From assembly GCA_025617745.1 (NCBI GenBank), contig CM046853.1:63125024-63189023 (forward strand): DNA of 64,000 nucleotides. Direction: 5' to 3'. Below are positions 60,325-64,000 of the stretch, piece after piece (the stretch's first letter is position 1; every line of letters begins with the position of its first letter). The notes beneath the pieces were generated by a model that was not told the origin of the DNA, did no database searches, and saw nothing but the letters and a program-made list of their open reading frames with translations. This DNA comes from Heliocidaris erythrogramma. Its lineage: Eukaryota > Echinodermata > Echinoidea > Camarodonta > Echinometridae. The translations under genes and the position numbers were made by a program.

Positions 60325-60490
60325 TCTCCCCACGCTCTGCCGGGCTGTCTCCCCGAGGGGACAAGCATGCTTTCTGCACCGTCAAGGCTTATCTACCACA
60401 TCAGAATAATGTTCTTCATCATGTTCTCTCTGCTGGAAACGTGTCCTCAGCCAGTGGACTTTGAAATGATGTTATATTTCTTTTTGTAGG
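60325..60490. other. Coding-like segment, strand uncertain
   Basis: Several frames are open and protein-like. Plus strand: SPRSAGLSPRGDKHAFCTVK then AYLPHQNNVLHHVLSAGNVS, after an acceptor-like catacaag. Minus strand: VHWLRTRFQQREHDEEHYSD. I cannot decide the strand or identify a protein. Base composition is higher in GC than the flanks. Confidence 0.25.
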
Positions 60491-60839
60491 CCATATACTC
60501 CACACGTTTACTCATCCATTTTGGTTAAACCGACCGCAACGAATTTCTTACATCGTGTATGGGAAAGCTATTAATCCGCTTTCATAGACGTAATGAAGAA
60601 TGTTCTTGTTGTATTGAAGAAATTTGTTGGCATCACCATATTTGGAACATTCCTTTTACAAAAGAATTGAGAATTAAATCCAATATCTCCCCATTATAAG
60701 TCCTGATAACGAATGCTGCTTGAAACGTGCGTAATTCATTATTGTATAGGCGCGTGTTCTTTTTGGCAAGTCTTTAAAGTCCCTATATAAACATGATAAA
60801 AGTACTAGAAAGTGATTACAAAATGTGATTTGTGTTCCC

Positions 60840-60886
60840 CATCTCTCTCTCTCTCTGTCTCTCTCTCCCTGTCTCTCTCTTTCACT
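60840..60886. repeat. CT microsatellite
   Basis: Imperfect CT repeat with GTCT interruptions. Confidence 0.9.
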
Positions 60887-61005
60887 CTTTGATGCATTTT
60901 GTTGAAGGAAATAAGTACCCCAAATTTTGCATCAAAATATAAGTAAAAGTGTCAAATAATCCTAAACATTTAAATCTCGAGCTTGCTGAATACTGAAAAA
61001 GCCCT

Positions 61006-61239
61006 GAAAGGGATACCACCACTTGGTCCGAAAAAAGACGATGCTCCCGTGATATGACCTTCGGGCTCCTTGAGATGACAGACTCCTGGTGGAAAGGAGA
61101 TCAGAGAGGGCGGCTCCTCAGGGAGACCCCATTATGCACTTTCGGTAGAAAACCCCATGACGTCATTACTTCCGCTTCCAGTGATTGGTCAATGATTGAT
61201 AAGATGAGAGACGATCTCGGAGAGAAGGCCACTTGGTAG
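61006..61239 (+). CDS. Unidentified open frame over CRE/CCAAT sites
   Basis: One frame reads MTFGLLEMTDSWWKGDQRGR and DVITSASSDWSMIDKMRDDL before a TAG at 61,237. A second frame just before it reads EKALKGIPPLGPKKDDAPVI then stop. The same stretch contains a full CRE (TGACGTCA, 61,158-61,165) and ATTGGTCA (inverted CCAAT, near 61,184), so it might instead be a promoter. Identity is unknown. Confidence 0.2.
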   Translation, partial: ERDTTTWSEKRRCSRDMTFGLLEMTDSWWKGDQRGRLLRETPLCTFGRKPHDVITSASSDWSMIDKMRDDLGEKATW

Positions 61240-61249
61240 CGTATTCTGT

Positions 61250-62760
61250 TACAAAACATTGGTGAACATTGGAAGTTCTCATCATACTAAAGCTGCAATG
61301 GATATAGGATGTTAATATTTCGAAGCTTTGGGGGATTTTATTACAGGAGAATAGACAATCAAGGGTTTTTCGTGTGTCAGCGTCGCAAACACCCCCCAAA
61401 CATCCCTAGAAAGAAATATTTTTTAAAATCACGTTTAGTGTCTTAATCGAGCTCATCGCTTGTCCTTTGTGTGCGAATATTGCAATAGCTTTCAGATTTC
61501 AGATTTGTTAACTGTTTTCAATCATATCAATATAATACTGTAGAGCACAACATAAAATGAATACAGTAACAACAATAATATAACAAATAACAATAATGTT
61601 TTTCCGTAGATATATATGGGCACATAATTAAATATCAATATCTAAAGTATATGAGGCGAAAATATTGACCTAAGATGTTGAAATCGGCCAATACAATCTA
61701 TGAACTGTTTAATATCTTTATTTAGAAATGTGCATAAATCCGTATTTCATTGAAATTGTATCGTAATCATGGAAATGACAACTTACTCGTCCAAAATCGT
61801 CGACACAACATTATATCATTTTCAAAACTACAATCTTAAAAATGATGAGCAGTTACTATTGCTCATGCAGGACTTAAAACGCGGTAGACAAGCATGTATG
61901 TTTTCTCTTATTCTAGCAGTGCATTCTATATATGCCTATTCTCCTAAAATTTTACCATTCTTTGAAATGAAAAATACTTAAAAGAACAACCATACTTCTC
62001 AAATGAGTGCATTCCATGACTATTTTTTCCTGCATTTGTCACGATTTTTTGTGAAAATGGAAAACGCTCCCGCTGAGCCTATATCAGCTGAATCTGACTG
62101 ATTTACAAATTGCGTTAGCTGACAAGTTGTCAAGGTTTTTCTGAAGTCAACGATTTCAATTGGAAGTGGCAAAAAGGAATTGGAAGGAGAGATAACAATA
62201 AACAGGAAAGTAACCTGGCAAATCTTCAAAGTCAAGATATCAATCCCTCGGCCTATTTTAATTTTATAGTTTGATATAAACATGTATCAATATGAAACAT
62301 AGGATTCAATCCCATCCTCATGTCACCATTTTTTAAAACTAATTATTTTAAAGAAGAAAAATAAAAATCCAACAACTATATTTCATTTACTCTGTATTTT
62401 TCCATTCATAAACGATATAATTCTTCTAAACTACATAATTAAAAATGGCGATATTTTGGACTTTTAATTCGGAATTCATTAATTGAATTTGTTGAATGAA
62501 GACGTTCTAATTTGACAAAAGTGGAATTCAATTTTAACCATGTTTGATTGTTTTTTTCATTTAGATCTAGGTTGAACATGGATTTGACGATGTTTATCTT
62601 TCGAAAAACAAAGGTAGTTTTATATAAAGCTCTTTGTGACGTCACTTAATCACAACCAAAGGAAGTAATACTTTAATGTTGAGAAACAGTGGGTGATATC
62701 AAGCAATGATACCTAAATGATGTTGTATGCATTTATGATGAAAGGTGACGTAATGTTCGT
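61250..62760. other. AT-rich, no gene seen
   Basis: Only short AT-rich open frames without domain content. Confidence 0.4.
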
Positions 62761-62772
62761 GTACTTGAAACG

Positions 62773-62788
62773 GGGGGGGGGGGGGGGA
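62773..62788. repeat. Poly(G) tract
   Basis: About 16 consecutive G following 'gaaac'. Confidence 0.95.
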
Positions 62789-63465
62789 AGGGTCGATTAA
62801 AAATGCATTCTATATTGTGCGAAATACATGAAAACGTTAAACCATTAACGTTTGGAAACGACTGACACAATATTTTGTTGTTTACTTGCTATGCCATACT
62901 CTAATTAAATGCTCCAGAAGCAATCCTATTCTGTTGGAAAACAAAAATGTGTTCCCTCAATACTGAATATTCATTTTTATGTATCATTTTTAGAAATGTT
63001 ATCTATACACTCCCTAAAATTAAAAAAAAATTATTTTGTATGAATAAAAAATAAAAAGGTATCCTTCAAAAGCCCATGTTTAAGGGAAATCAGGTTACAT
63101 GAAATCATGAAATCCATCTTGCAATGTTTTTAAACGCATGATAACCTTTAACATTTTTTGCCAAACCAAACTTTAGTAGTCATAACTTTATTCCTTTATG
63201 GGTTTTTTTTTGGCAAATTGCCGTTATATACTTGAACAAAGAGTGTTTATCATATATTGACAGTCATCAAGTTTTATTCTGAATACTGAGAAAATCGGTT
63301 TAAATCATAATGATCTGACTGAATAATGGCAACGAACAAAGGACAAATGAACCGCAATGACTTGTTTTTGTCAGCGCATTAACCCGGGTGTTAACAATTT
63401 TGTTCTAAAAGCACAGTGACGAAATCAAAATGCAAGAAGAATTATGAATGATCTGAATGTGTTAG

Positions 63466-63590
63466 TGGCAGGGGCGGATCATGAGGAGGGGGTCACAGAG
63501 TCTGAACCCCCGGCCCGGCCCGGCCCATTTTTGCTGATCAGGGATTTTGGGTATTGGACCCCCCCCCCCCCCGTTTGTTTGTTTGTTTTT
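63466..63590. repeat. Dispersed 'ggggcggatc' repeat with poly(C)
   Basis: caggggcggatcatgaggag, then ccggcccggcccggccc and a C run at 63,559, then a GTTT microsatellite. The layout matches the copy near 29,053. Confidence 0.55.
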
Positions 63591-63734
63591 TACAAAAAAT
63601 GGAAGCATAATGGGAGTCATGATATTTAGGGACATTGTCACCTCCATTTTTTTTTCATATCTTTTTTTTAAATAGAAGAATCTGTATTTCGTAATGGTTA
63701 GTCGTTGTTGTATTTCAGCTTTCTGAGGAAAGGT

Positions 63735-63960
63735 AAAAGACATATTCAGGAAGAAAACAATCATTTAGAAGGATAACGTTAGGTTATTTGTCCCACTATT
63801 TCGTACCATGACAAGAAACGAGACGACTCAAAATTCGGGAAAGAGCCCCTTCCATTACATAACATTTATGTACATTTTAAGGAAGAGTAAATAACGTATT
63901 CAAGAAGAAAACAATCATTTAGAAGGATACTATTAGCTTCATTTGTCATGACAAGTTTGT
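63735..63960. repeat. Diverged tandem duplication, ~155-bp period
   Basis: attcaggaagaaaacaatca at 63,743 recurs as attcaagaagaaaacaatca at 63,898, each followed by tttagaaggata, and then by similar 'tgacaagaaacg'/'tgacaggaaacg' phrases. It may continue past the window edge. Confidence 0.7.
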
Positions 63961-64000
63961 ATTATGACAGGAAACGGAGAAGACTAAAACTAACAGATAT

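Overview
The window is animal nuclear DNA: AT-rich, intron-rich and full of repeats. The one gene recognised with confidence is sorting nexin 4 (SNX4), on the minus strand. Nine coding exons (about 339 residues, from the initiator Met through the PX domain into the BAR-like C-terminal half) lie between 33,890 and 2,807. Every splice junction checked is canonical and in phase. The last exons (about 110 residues by comparison with the human protein) must lie beyond position 1. Repeat content (jockey/CR1-like LINE wrecks, hairpin MITEs, TGACCTTTGACCT-containing tandem repeats, TTAGGG-type interstitial telomere repeat) suggests a marine invertebrate deuterostome, most likely an echinoderm such as a sea urchin. 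The species is inferred, not read directly.

Layout. 1-2,806: SNX4 downstream intron, with a 722-bp Harbinger-like MITE and a long CT microsatellite. 2,807-14,144: SNX4 exons 9 to 2 with introns carrying hairpin MITEs. 14,145-33,773: a 19.6-kb first intron that collects repeats: an ATC-seeded ~175-bp tandem array (15.2-16.8 kb), a DR1-containing ~150-bp array (18.2-18.95 kb), at least two broken LINE copies (21.9-26.4 kb), a nested hairpin (27.9 kb), and a 4-kb mosaic of inverted repeats (29.55-33.6 kb) that includes a foldback with ~0.8-kb arms and a telomere-like tract. 33,774-33,890: SNX4 exon 1 and its promoter side. 34-64 kb: no gene I can name. It holds microsatellites, a 452-bp higher-order tandem array (36.4-37.9 kb), MITEs, a tRNA-derived SINE (46.6 kb) and several unidentified coding-like segments between 48.9 and 61.2 kb.

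Function. SNX4 is a PI3P-binding endosomal sorting protein used in endosome-to-recycling-compartment transport and autophagy. The other material is mostly mobile or tandemly repeated DNA. The most interesting items are the foldback mosaic in intron 1, the two unrelated tandem arrays whose ~150-bp units each carry a nuclear-receptor DR1 half-site pair, and a 56-codon phase-0/0 exon candidate inside SNX4 intron 1.
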